Shown here piece by piece: positions 7,846-15,425 of a DNA stretch of 41,684 nucleotides. Source of the stretch: Rhodanobacter sp. Its GTDB lineage: Bacteria; Pseudomonadota; Gammaproteobacteria; Xanthomonadales; Rhodanobacteraceae. The position numbers and the translations under genes were made by a program. Where the stretch lies: contig DAIDKO010000132.1 of the NCBI GenBank assembly GCA_027450005.1, positions 1 to 41,684 on the forward strand. Reading direction: 5' to 3'. Position 1 is the first letter of the stretch. Each line of letters begins with the position of its first letter. The notes under the pieces are model-generated. The model ran no database searches. It was not told where the DNA came from and saw only the letters and a list, made by a program, of their open reading frames with translations.

Positions 7846-9158
7846 ACAAGACGCTTGCCGTGATCCGCCGCGAGTACGTGGAGCGTGTGCGCACCAAGGC
7901 CTTCCTGATCTCCACCCTGCTGCTGCCGGTGTTCATGCTGGCGATGGCGGTGCTGCCGGCGCTGCTGATGAGCAGTGGCGACCACACCACCCGCGTGGCA
8001 GTGGTGGACGCGTCCGGCAGCGGCCTGGGTCAGCCGGTGGTGGCCGCGCTCAAGGTCGCTACCATCGGCCACGGCAGGGCCGTCAGGCCGCGCTACGACG
8101 TGACGCTGTTCCAAGCCACCGCAGCGAACCTCGCACAGGTGCGCGACGGCCTGATCGCCAAGGCCGGATTCGCCAAGGGCAACGAACAGCATGGCTGGGA
8201 CGGCGTGCTGGTGCTCGATGCCGACACCCTCGCCAGTGGCAAGCTGCACTACTACGGCGACAATGTCAGCTCGCCCGAAGGCATGAACCGGCTGCAGCGC
8301 GACATCTCCAAGGCGCTGGCCGGCGTGCGGCTGGCGCATGCCGGAGTGGACCAGTCGCTGGTCGCCAAGGCGATGGCGCCGGCGGACATGGACACCGCCA
8401 AGGTCACCGACGGCAAGCTCACCGGGGAGAGCGGCGAGGCCTCGTTCGCGCTTGCCTACGCGATGGGCTTCATCCTCTACATCGCGATTATCTCCTACGG
8501 TAGCCGCACACTCACCTCGGTGATCGAGGAGAAGAACTCGCGCATCATGGAGGTGCTCACCTCCTCGCTCACCCCGTTCCAGATGCTGATGGGCAAGGTG
8601 CTTGGCGTGGGGCTGGCCGGGCTAACCCAGATGGCGATCTGGGTGGGCACCGCGTTCGCGCTCGGCGGCCAGGGTCCGCACCTCGCCGGGGCGTTCGGCA
8701 TGGGTGCCGAGGCGGCAGGCAAGTTCGCCATTCCCAGCGTGCCGCCGATGCTGCTGGTGGTGTTCCTGCTCTATTTCACGCTGGGCTTCCTGATCTACGG
8801 TTCGCTGTACGCGGCGATCGGTGCCATGTGCAACACCATCCAGGAGGCGCAGCAGTACGCCGTGTTCGTCACCATGAGCATCCTGGTTGGCTTCATGTCG
8901 ATGTTCGGCCTGATCAACGACCCCTCGGGCGCGCTAGGTACCACGATGTCCTTCATCCCGCTGTTCGCCCCGTTCACCATGCCCGTGCGCTGGTCGATGA
9001 CCGCGGTGCCGCCGCTGCAGCTCGCGCTGTCGCTGAGCCTGATGATGCTGGGCCTGCTCACCTGCGTGTGGCTGGCCGGGCGCATCTACCGCACCGGCAT
9101 CCTGATGTACGGCAAGAAGCCCACGTGGGGCGAGTTGTGGCGGTGGATCCGGGCGTGA
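7842..9158 (+). CDS. ABC-2 type permease, NatB-like
   Basis: This 438-aa integral membrane partner of the preceding ATPase starts with the cytoplasmic amphipathic segment NKTLAVIRREYVERVRTKAF and TM1 (LISTLLLPVFMLAMAVLPALLM). A large extracytoplasmic domain (about residues 45-200) follows, then a block of TM helices with the family signature SRTLTSVIEEKNSRIMEVLT and the ending GILMYGKKPTWGELWRW. This is the ABC2_membrane_3 (NatB/YhaP) architecture. ATGA overlap with the ATPase gene shows a two-gene operon. No outer membrane or periplasmic partner is encoded next to it. Confidence 0.87.
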   Translation: MNKTLAVIRREYVERVRTKAFLISTLLLPVFMLAMAVLPALLMSSGDHTTRVAVVDASGSGLGQPVVAALKVATIGHGRAVRPRYDVTLFQATAANLAQVRDGLIAKAGFAKGNEQHGWDGVLVLDADTLASGKLHYYGDNVSSPEGMNRLQRDISKALAGVRLAHAGVDQSLVAKAMAPADMDTAKVTDGKLTGESGEASFALAYAMGFILYIAIISYGSRTLTSVIEEKNSRIMEVLTSSLTPFQMLMGKVLGVGLAGLTQMAIWVGTAFALGGQGPHLAGAFGMGAEAAGKFAIPSVPPMLLVVFLLYFTLGFLIYGSLYAAIGAMCNTIQEAQQYAVFVTMSILVGFMSMFGLINDPSGALGTTMSFIPLFAPFTMPVRWSMTAVPPLQLALSLSLMMLGLLTCVWLAGRIYRTGILMYGKKPTWGELWRWIRA

Positions 9159-9264
9159 CGCGGGGGGCGAGGTGAGCAAGCGTGAGGATAACTCTTGCTC
9201 CGATCAGGTAACTGAGGGGTATGTAGGAGGCTATTGCTTCGGAATAACGCTGAGGGTGGACACC

Positions 9265-9708
9265 ATGATGAAACAACTCTTCATGTCCGCCCTTGTCGTG
9301 GCCGCCAGCCTTCTCGCACCAACGGCTCGGGCGGGCATGGTCTGCTGGCTCCATAGCGCTACCCCGCAGACCGACTCGGCGAAATTGGTATTCGCCGACC
9401 CACCCTATTTCGTGGAAGTCACACACCGCAACGGCATTCGGACCCAAATCAAAGCCTCGTCGCCCGGGCCCATGACCGTGGACCTTCGCGTGGGCGAAGA
9501 CATTCTGGTCACCCAGGGACTCCATGGCAGCTGCCAGATCAAGGTCACGCGCGTCCATCAGCGATTGCAACTGACAGTCATCGAGGAGGTCGGCATGCCC
9601 GGAATGTCGCTTGATAAGTCTGTCAAGCTGTTGGCAGCACGTGCGGACGGTCGCTTTCATGAGGTCCATGCCGATTCGGCGGACAAAGGCCGACCGCAGC
9701 ATCGCTGA
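9265..9708 (+). CDS. Small secreted protein of unknown function
   Basis: This 147-aa protein has a clear Sec signal peptide (MMKQLFMSALVVAASLLAPT, cleavage after ARA). The mature domain of about 123 residues contains two cysteines (MVCWLH and GSCQIK) that could form a disulfide in the periplasm. I recognise no family. The ATG at 9265 has GAGGGTGGA just upstream; the frame is open back to 9172, but that extension has no coding character. Base composition is less GC-rich than the flanking genes. It is probably a lineage-specific envelope protein. Confidence 0.6.
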   Translation: MMKQLFMSALVVAASLLAPTARAGMVCWLHSATPQTDSAKLVFADPPYFVEVTHRNGIRTQIKASSPGPMTVDLRVGEDILVTQGLHGSCQIKVTRVHQRLQLTVIEEVGMPGMSLDKSVKLLAARADGRFHEVHADSADKGRPQHR

Positions 9709-9857
9709 ACCACACAATCATCGGGTGCTCCGTTTAGAGTTGCCGCCGCGACAGCGGACAAGCAAGCCGCGAGCTGCAGAGATCGACCCGAAGCGGACAC
9801 TTTAGAAACTGAACCTGACCTCGTTCTTTGGCACAAGAGTTGTTGCTAAACATAATA

Positions 9858-10391
9858 ATGCAAAATACCCGTGCCACCCTCAACATAACTTGCATGATCG
9901 CGCTACTGTGTACGGCGTGTGCAGATAGAAACGTGAGTGAAGTTCAGAAGTCCGAGGCTACCTATTCCAATGCCACGGCCTCCAAGATCATCGACCTTGC
10001 CATACGCAAGCAGATGGAGTTCATAGCGGCTGACGAAGCTAAGTCAAAAGCCTTTCCACTGTGCCCGCCCGGCAATTCCAACTCTCCATGCAGACTTCCG
10101 CTTCCGACGGTTACTCGGCTACTTGTGCATCGTGAGTCGGTTCCTCGAGGTTTCTGCCTCGGTCTGCCAAATTTTTCAGTCAAACTAGTGAGTGGCTCAA
10201 ACGCTACTGCGGGCCCTGGTGAATCGGAGGTCAGCGTGGCGGACTTCGCGCCTCAGGACGATGGATCTGTACGAGTCGTGCTGGTCTATCACACCTACGC
10301 GTTTATAAGCACGCTTACGGCCGTCTATGTTGCAACGAAACATAATGGTGCATGGTCTGTTCGTTCGGCAGGTAGCTTCTCCGTCCCTTAA
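9858..10391 (+). CDS. Putative lipoprotein of unknown function, low-GC composition
   Basis: This 177-aa protein begins MQNTRATLNITCMIALLCTAC followed by ADRN. That looks like a lipoprotein signal, although the -3 position is Cys rather than the usual Leu, so the lipobox is imperfect. The mature part holds a Cys-rich loop (PLCPPGNSNSPCRLP) and a beta-rich C-terminal half (GSVRVVLVYHTYAFISTLTA, HNGAWSVRSAGSF), resembling small periplasmic domains; no family is recognised. The GC content is visibly lower than in the surrounding genes, with codons such as ATA, AGA and AAA, suggesting acquisition by transfer. The 150 bp before it hold no recognisable gene. Confidence 0.55.
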   Translation: MQNTRATLNITCMIALLCTACADRNVSEVQKSEATYSNATASKIIDLAIRKQMEFIAADEAKSKAFPLCPPGNSNSPCRLPLPTVTRLLVHRESVPRGFCLGLPNFSVKLVSGSNATAGPGESEVSVADFAPQDDGSVRVVLVYHTYAFISTLTAVYVATKHNGAWSVRSAGSFSVP

Positions 10392-10420
10392 CTCCAGTGT
10401 TGCATCGACCGGTCGAATCC

Positions 10421-10442
10421 GCCGCCGGTTCCTGCCGGTGGC
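10421..10442. terminator. Hairpin between convergent lipoprotein and dinB genes
   Basis: GCCGCCGG (10421-10428) and CCGGTGGC (10435-10442) pair with one G-U around a 6-base loop. A second small stem (GCTCAC/GTGAGC, 10441-10462) follows. There is no T-tract; a bidirectional terminator is possible because the two genes converge here. Confidence 0.3.
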
Positions 10443-10478
10443 TCACACTCATCTGCGTGAGCGCCATAGCCGAACAGC

Positions 10479-11561
10479 TCAGCCGAACAACTCGTACTGC
10501 GCTGCATAGCGGTCAGCTTCAACGAAGCCGGCCAGCCCCACACCGACGAGGCGGTAGAGCGCGTCGGCGGGGCGTTCCACCCGTTCGCGCAAGGCGCAGG
10601 CGATCTCGGCCAGTTGGTGCTCGGAAGCCGGGCGCTGGGTGGGTGTGAGGTTGCGTGTGAGGGTGTGGAAGTCGGCGGTCTTGAGCTTGAGCACCACGGT
10701 GCGCGCGATGCGGCCCTCGTCGGCCTCACGCTGGTGCGCGGCCCAGGTCTTGCCGGCGAGCCGGCGGATGTGCGGTTCCAGTTCGTCCAGCGTCAGGTCG
10801 TGCTCGAAGGTGTCTTCGGCGGAGACCTGCAGGGTGGGGCGGTCCGGCGTAACCGGGTGCTCGTCGATGCCCAGCGACAGCTCGTGCAGGCGCCGGCCCC
10901 AGCGGCCGAAGCGTTGTTCCAGGTCCTCGGCGGCGAAGGCGCGCAGGTCGCCCACGGTGGCCAGGCCCAGCGCGGCGAGCTTGCCTTCCATCACCTTGCC
11001 TACGCCGGGCAGGCGGCCGATCGGCAGCGGCGCGAGGAAATCCAGCACCTCGTGCGGACGCACCACGAACAAGCCGTTGGGCTTGCGGAAATCCGAGGCG
11101 ATCTTGGCGAGAAACTTGTTGGGCGCTACGCCGGCGGAGGCGGTGAGCTGCGTCTCCTCGCGGATCGCCGCGCGGATCGCCGCGGCGGTAGCGGTGGCCG
11201 AGGGTAGGCCTGTCTTGGTTTCGGTGACGTCGAGGTAGGCCTCGTCCAGCGACAGGGGTTCGATCAGCTCGGTGTGCCGCGCGAAGATCTCGCGTATCAG
11301 CCGCGACACCGCCTTGTAGCGCGCGAAGTCCGGCGGCACGAAGATCGCATGTGGGCACAAGCGCTCCGCGCGCACCGCCGGCATCGCCGAGCGCACGCCG
11401 AACTTGCGCGCCTCGTAGCTGGCTGCGCACACCACCGAACGCGCCCCTCGCCACGCGACCACCACTGGGCGGCCGCGCAGCGAGGGATCGTCGCGCTGCT
11501 CGACCGACGCGTAGAACGCGTCCATGTCGACGTGGAGTATTTTGCGCGGGGGAGTGGGCAC
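10479..11561 (-). CDS. dinB: DNA polymerase IV (Y-family translesion polymerase)
   Basis: This 360-aa protein has all Y-family marks: HVDMDAFYASVEQ (Mg-binding Asp12), the steric-gate region, GRPVVVAW, YKAVSRLIREIF, the catalytic SLDEAYLDVTETK and SAGVAPNKFLAKIAS. The helix-hairpin-helix LPIGRLPGVGKVMEGKLAALG and a complete little-finger domain follow. The C-terminus reads QYELFG, close to the QLxLF beta-clamp-binding motif. It extends primers past damaged templates at the cost of fidelity. It is monocistronic on the minus strand; I see no clear LexA box in the short upstream gap to 11598. Confidence 0.95.
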   Translation of the reverse strand: MPTPPRKILHVDMDAFYASVEQRDDPSLRGRPVVVAWRGARSVVCAASYEARKFGVRSAMPAVRAERLCPHAIFVPPDFARYKAVSRLIREIFARHTELIEPLSLDEAYLDVTETKTGLPSATATAAAIRAAIREETQLTASAGVAPNKFLAKIASDFRKPNGLFVVRPHEVLDFLAPLPIGRLPGVGKVMEGKLAALGLATVGDLRAFAAEDLEQRFGRWGRRLHELSLGIDEHPVTPDRPTLQVSAEDTFEHDLTLDELEPHIRRLAGKTWAAHQREADEGRIARTVVLKLKTADFHTLTRNLTPTQRPASEHQLAEIACALRERVERPADALYRLVGVGLAGFVEADRYAAQYELFG

Positions 11562-11597
11562 GGTGCAGACGATTCTAGAGCCTGCCCGCGGCGTGGC

Positions 11598-12467
11598 CTA
11601 CGGGCGCCGCACGCGTGCGGCGAGCCGTTCAGCATAGCGTTCGGCGGCGTCGGGCCGGGCCGCGAGGTGCAGGAAGGGCTCGATCAGCTCCGCCTCCATC
11701 AGCAGGAAGCGCCCGTCCTGCATCACGCCGTCGATGCGCGCATAGACGGTGTCGGCGTGGCCGGCGCGAGCCACGGCGGCCAGCACGGCCTGCGCCGCGG
11801 TGAGCGCAGGCTCGGATGCTTCGGCTAGTTCCGCGCTGCCGCCGTGTTCGCCCTGCACGCGGTAGTCGCCGGGCTTCGGTCGCTTGCGCACGGCGTGGCT
11901 GAAGTCGCCGTCGAAAAACAGTAGTGACCATTCGCCGTCACGCTGGATTTCGGCCACGAACGGCTGCACCAGCCAGTCGCCCTCGGGCAGCGAGGCGACG
12001 GTCTGCGCGAACGCTGCATCGCCTGCAGTACCGCGCAGCGTGCGCCATGCGCCACCGCTCACCGTGGGTTTCACCACCACCTCCTGTGCCGATAGGGCCT
12101 GCAGCATCGCGGGCAGCTCGGTCGTGTGCGCCAGTCGCGTGGGGATGATCTCCACGCCGAGCCGGGCCAGCTCCAGCAGGTAGCGCTTGTCGCTGTTCCA
12201 GCGCAGCAGACGGCTGTCGTTGACAGTGGGCACACCCAGTGCGTCGAGCTTATCCAGCCAATGCAGGAATTCGGGGTAGCGCTGAAAGTAGTCCCACACG
12301 GTGCGCACCAGTACGGCGTCGAAGCGTGACCAGTCCACGTCCGGGTCGTTCCAGGTGCAGGGCACGCCATGTACGCCGAGGCGGGCGAGCGTCGCGACGA
12401 AGTGCGCATCATCGGGATGCACGCCGGGATGGGCGGCGTCGGTGGCAAGAGCCAGGTGTGTGGACAT
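11598..12467 (-). CDS. ATP-grasp domain protein (RimK/glutathione-synthetase-like fold)
   Basis: This 289-aa protein begins MSTHLALATDAAHPGVHPDD, followed by a pre-ATP-grasp Rossmann-like domain (DAVLVRTVWDYFQRYPEFLHWL, DSRLLRWNSDKRYLLELA). The ATP-grasp core comes next: EVVVKPTVSGGAWRTL, EGDWLVQPFVAEI, GEWSLLFFDGDFSHAVRKRP, and the metal-binding YARIDGVMQDGRFLLMEAEL with IEP in place of the more usual INPR ending. It probably ligates a carboxylate to an amine or thiol, substrate unknown; similar proteins are annotated as glutathione-synthetase-like. The ATG at 12465-12467 gives a normal family start, although the frame is open to 12584. It is divergent from the following membrane-protein gene. 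Confidence 0.75.
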   Translation of the reverse strand: MSTHLALATDAAHPGVHPDDAHFVATLARLGVHGVPCTWNDPDVDWSRFDAVLVRTVWDYFQRYPEFLHWLDKLDALGVPTVNDSRLLRWNSDKRYLLELARLGVEIIPTRLAHTTELPAMLQALSAQEVVVKPTVSGGAWRTLRGTAGDAAFAQTVASLPEGDWLVQPFVAEIQRDGEWSLLFFDGDFSHAVRKRPKPGDYRVQGEHGGSAELAEASEPALTAAQAVLAAVARAGHADTVYARIDGVMQDGRFLLMEAELIEPFLHLAARPDAAERYAERLAARVRRP

Positions 12468-12692
12468 GCGAACCGTCTCGGTATCGAGGGCGCCCTTGTC
12501 GACGAGGATCACGGTCCGAGCGTGGCGGATGGCTCCGTCGCAGCGCCCCTCGACACGGACTGAGCGGCTCGAATGCCGACGCAACAGGGAGGATCGTCAG
12601 GCAATGCGTGATGCGCATTCTTCGGTGGCCCGTGGGCGGCTGTCAATCAGGCGTATGCTGGGGCGTGTACCTACTGTCGCGATGGAGGCCCC

Positions 12693-13457
12693 ATGCTTTT
12701 CGATTCGATCCATGCCGGGCCGTCGATGCTTGCCGCCTTTCTCGCCTCGCTGGTGGAGTGCGTGGAAGCGTTAACCGTGGTGCTGGCGGTGGGTACGGTA
12801 CGCGGCTGGCGCAGCGCCCTGGCCGGTAGCGCGGCGGCGCTGCTGCTACTGCTGTTACTGGTAGTTGTACTGGGTCGCGCACTTGGTCGCGTCCCGCTGC
12901 ATGGCCTGCAACTGGTGGTCGGTGCCTTGTTGCTGCTGTTCGGCATGCGTTGGTTGCAGAAGGCCGTGCTGCGCGCGGCGGGCGCGCTGCCGCTGCACGA
13001 CGAGGTGGCGATCTACACGCGCGAGGTGCAGGCCTTGCGTGGCCAGGCCGCGGCGGCGCACGCATGGGACCGGCTGGCCTTCGCTACCGCGCTCAAGATC
13101 ACCTTGCTCGAAGGCGTCGAAGTGTTGTTCATCGTGCTCTCCTTCGGCGCGAGTCATCCCGGCCTGCTGTGGCCCGCCAGCCTCGGTGCGCTGGCCGCGC
13201 TGCTGATGGTGATCGCGTTGGGCGTCGTGGTGCATCGCCCGTTGGCGCGCGTGCCGGAAAACACGCTGAAGTTCGCGGTGGGCGTGATCCTCTCCGCGTT
13301 CGGCACGTTCTGGGCCGGCGAAGGCATGGGCTATGCGTGGCCCGGCGGCGATGGGGCGCTGCTTGGTCTGGTCGGCGGATTCCTCGCGGTGTCCCTGTTG
13401 AGCGTGCAGTGGCGCCGTTGTCAGTCCCTGGCTGGCGCGAGGAAGCTCGCTCGATGA
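12693..13457 (+). CDS. Integral membrane protein, COG4280-like with FTR1-type ExxE motifs
   Basis: This 254-aa protein has about seven hydrophobic helices. It starts MLFDSIHAGPSMLAAFLASL and carries VECVEALTVVLAVG in the first helix and LLEGVEVLFIVLSFGA in a later one. The two related E-x-x-E helices recall the REGxE motifs of FTR1/EfeU iron permeases and indicate an internal duplication. I believe this is the uncharacterised COG4280 membrane family. Metal or cation transport is an inference from the acidic intramembrane motifs. The stop overlaps the start of a small membrane-protein gene (ATGA), so the two probably work together. Confidence 0.65.
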   Translation: MLFDSIHAGPSMLAAFLASLVECVEALTVVLAVGTVRGWRSALAGSAAALLLLLLLVVVLGRALGRVPLHGLQLVVGALLLLFGMRWLQKAVLRAAGALPLHDEVAIYTREVQALRGQAAAAHAWDRLAFATALKITLLEGVEVLFIVLSFGASHPGLLWPASLGALAALLMVIALGVVVHRPLARVPENTLKFAVGVILSAFGTFWAGEGMGYAWPGGDGALLGLVGGFLAVSLLSVQWRRCQSLAGARKLAR

Positions 13458-13660
13458 GCTGGCTGCGTGCGGTGCTGTCGGAACTGTGGGGCCTGTTCGT
13501 CGACGACGGCAGCTACGCACTGGCCATCGTGGTATGGCTGCTGCTGGCATGGCGGGCGCTGCCGCTGCTTGGCCTTGGTGGCGGTTGGGATGCGCTGGTC
13601 TTCGCGGCGGGCCTGCTGGCGATCCTGGCCGGGAGCGTGTTGCGCCGCGGGCCAAATTAG
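13454..13660 (+). CDS. Small two-helix membrane protein coupled to the COG4280-like gene
   Basis: This 68-aa protein has hydrophobic stretches YALAIVVWLLLAWRALPLLG and ALVFAAGLLAILAGSVL. The ATG overlaps the preceding stop by four bases, indicating translational coupling and probably a shared complex. Its stop overlaps the stop of the convergent gene by four bases. No family is recognised. Confidence 0.6.
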   Translation: MSWLRAVLSELWGLFVDDGSYALAIVVWLLLAWRALPLLGLGGGWDALVFAAGLLAILAGSVLRRGPN

Positions 13661-13977
13661 TTGTCTTCCCAGAACACCTCGACCGCGTCGGCGTTCATGA
13701 AACCCCAGATCGGCGTGCCCAGCCGTACCAGGCCGTTGCGGATGCGATGGGTGGATTCGTCGTATGCCGAGATGCGATAGACAAGCTGGTACTTCGAGGT
13801 GGTGAACCACATCGACAGCGGCAAGAAGCCCCAGTTTTGCCGGGCGTGCAGGATGCGCAGGCCATTGGCCTGGGCCCATTCCTGCAGGAGTGCCCTGGCA
13901 TTCCTGTAATGGCGCCAGCTTAGCCAGACGCCCGCGGCGATCAGCAGCACGAATAGCAACGGTGTGGTTCGGGCCAT
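13657..13977 (-). CDS. Hypothetical protein with N-terminal membrane anchor
   Basis: This 106-aa protein has a single N-terminal hydrophobic segment (PLLFVLLIAAGVWLSWRHY) followed by a soluble domain (NGLRILHARQNWGFLPLSMW, YQLVYRISAYDESTHRIRNG) ending MNADAVEVFWEDN. It looks like a small membrane-tethered domain facing the periplasm or cytosol; no family is recognised. The ATG at 13975-13977 is chosen because translation upstream lacks coding character. It is convergent with, and overlaps by four bases, the 68-aa membrane-protein gene. Confidence 0.6.
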   Translation of the reverse strand: MARTTPLLFVLLIAAGVWLSWRHYRNARALLQEWAQANGLRILHARQNWGFLPLSMWFTTSKYQLVYRISAYDESTHRIRNGLVRLGTPIWGFMNADAVEVFWEDN

Positions 13978-14093
13978 TGCCACGCTCCCCCATGGATTCC
14001 CATGTGCAGCGTGAGCCGTGTCTTGCGTCCGTGCAAGCCGTCCCGGACGATGGGGACTGGTCGAACCCCCGCCGACCATGCCAAGGTTGCCTA

Positions 14094-15425
14094 ATGACGA
14101 CGGCTGACAGCTCACCGGCCTACCTGCGCCGCCTTGGCGTGTGGGATGGCGCCATGATCGTGGTCGGTGGCGTGATCGGCGCCGGGATCTTCCGCACCCC
14201 GGCCACGGTGGCCGAGCGCACGGCCTCGGGCCTGCCGCTGCTGGCGCTGTGGGTGCTGGGCGGACTGCTAACGCTGACCGGCGTGCTGTGCTACGCCGAG
14301 CTCGGTTCGCGGCGACCGCAGGCCGGCGGCATCTACCTTTACCTGCGCGAAGCCTTCGGCATGCTGCCGGCCTTCCTGTTCGGCTGGACGATGGCGTTGA
14401 TCAACTATCCCGGCAGCGTGGCGGCGGTGGCGATCACCTTCGCCGACTACTTGTGCGAGGCCGCGGGGCTATCCACCGAATGGGTGACGCCGGTGGGCGT
14501 GGCGGCCATCGTGTTCATCGTGGGGGTGAACTTCACTGGCATCCGCGCTGGCGCGATGCTGCAGAACGTCTTCGCTGTGCTGAAGCTGGCGGCGGTGGCG
14601 TTGCTGGTGGCGGTGGGCCTAGTGCTGGCGCACGGGCACCTGGGCGGCGTACTGGCGAGCGACACGACGCGCACGGTCTCCCATGGCGCCTTCGTGGGCG
14701 CGCTGCTGCCGGTGCTGTTCACTTACGGTGGCTTCCATTACCTCAACGATCTTGCCGGCGAAGTGCGCGACCCGCAGCGCACCCTGCCGCGCGCACTGCT
14801 GCTGGGCATGCTCGGCGTAGTGGCGGCCTACGTGCTGGCCAATATCGCCTACCTCACCGGCATGGGGCACGCTGGACTGGCAGCTAGCACCGCGCCCGCG
14901 GCCGACCTGATGCATCGTCTGTTCGGCACCGCCGGCGAGAAGGTGATGGCCATCGGCATCGCCTGCTCCACCTTCGGCTACTGCAGCATCGCCATCGCCG
15001 GCGGCGCGCGCGTGCTGCAGACGATGGGCGCGGACGGCGCGCTGTTCCGTGCGGTGGGTCGCATCGACCCGTTGAGCCGCGCGCCGCGCGTGGCGCTGGC
15101 GCTGCTGGGCGGCTGGACCATCGTGCTGATGCTGTGGGGTAGCTTCGGCCAGCTAGTGGACTACACCACAGTGGGCGAGTGGCTGGGCCATGCCTTCGGC
15201 ATCGGTACGCTGTTCTGGTACCGTTGGAAGTTCGTGGACGAGCCGGCGCCGTACCGCGTGCCGTGGTTCCCGCTGATGCCGCTGGTGTTCGTTCTCACCG
15301 TGCTTGGCGTGATCGTGGCGACGGCGGTTTCCTCACCGCACGACGCCGGCATGAGTCTGCTGATCATCGCGCTCGGTGCGCCGGTGTACTGGTTGTGGCA
15401 ATCATTGCGGAGGCGAGTGGCATGA
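14094..15425 (+). CDS. APC-superfamily amino acid permease
   Basis: This 443-aa transporter has about 12 TM helices. The N-terminal WDGAMIVVGGVIGAGIFRTP is the helix-1 substrate/ion site of APC proteins. A consensus LTGVLCYAELGSRRPQAGGI (helix 3) follows, then FLFGWTMALINYPGS and FTYGGFHYLNDLAGEVRDPQ in helix 6-7. Closest in style to LAT/SteT-like exchangers; the actual amino acid cannot be read. The ATG at 14094 follows the sequence CCTA; the frame is open to 13890 without family similarity. The stop overlaps the glycosidase ATG (ATGA at 15422), so the two proteins are co-translated. Confidence 0.87.
   Translation: MTTADSSPAYLRRLGVWDGAMIVVGGVIGAGIFRTPATVAERTASGLPLLALWVLGGLLTLTGVLCYAELGSRRPQAGGIYLYLREAFGMLPAFLFGWTMALINYPGSVAAVAITFADYLCEAAGLSTEWVTPVGVAAIVFIVGVNFTGIRAGAMLQNVFAVLKLAAVALLVAVGLVLAHGHLGGVLASDTTRTVSHGAFVGALLPVLFTYGGFHYLNDLAGEVRDPQRTLPRALLLGMLGVVAAYVLANIAYLTGMGHAGLAASTAPAADLMHRLFGTAGEKVMAIGIACSTFGYCSIAIAGGARVLQTMGADGALFRAVGRIDPLSRAPRVALALLGGWTIVLMLWGSFGQLVDYTTVGEWLGHAFGIGTLFWYRWKFVDEPAPYRVPWFPLMPLVFVLTVLGVIVATAVSSPHDAGMSLLIIALGAPVYWLWQSLRRRVA

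Noticed and set aside
9709-9857. Possible insertion-sequence end between the two exported-protein genes
   Set aside because: No terminal inverted repeats, target duplication or transposase fragment could be recognised.
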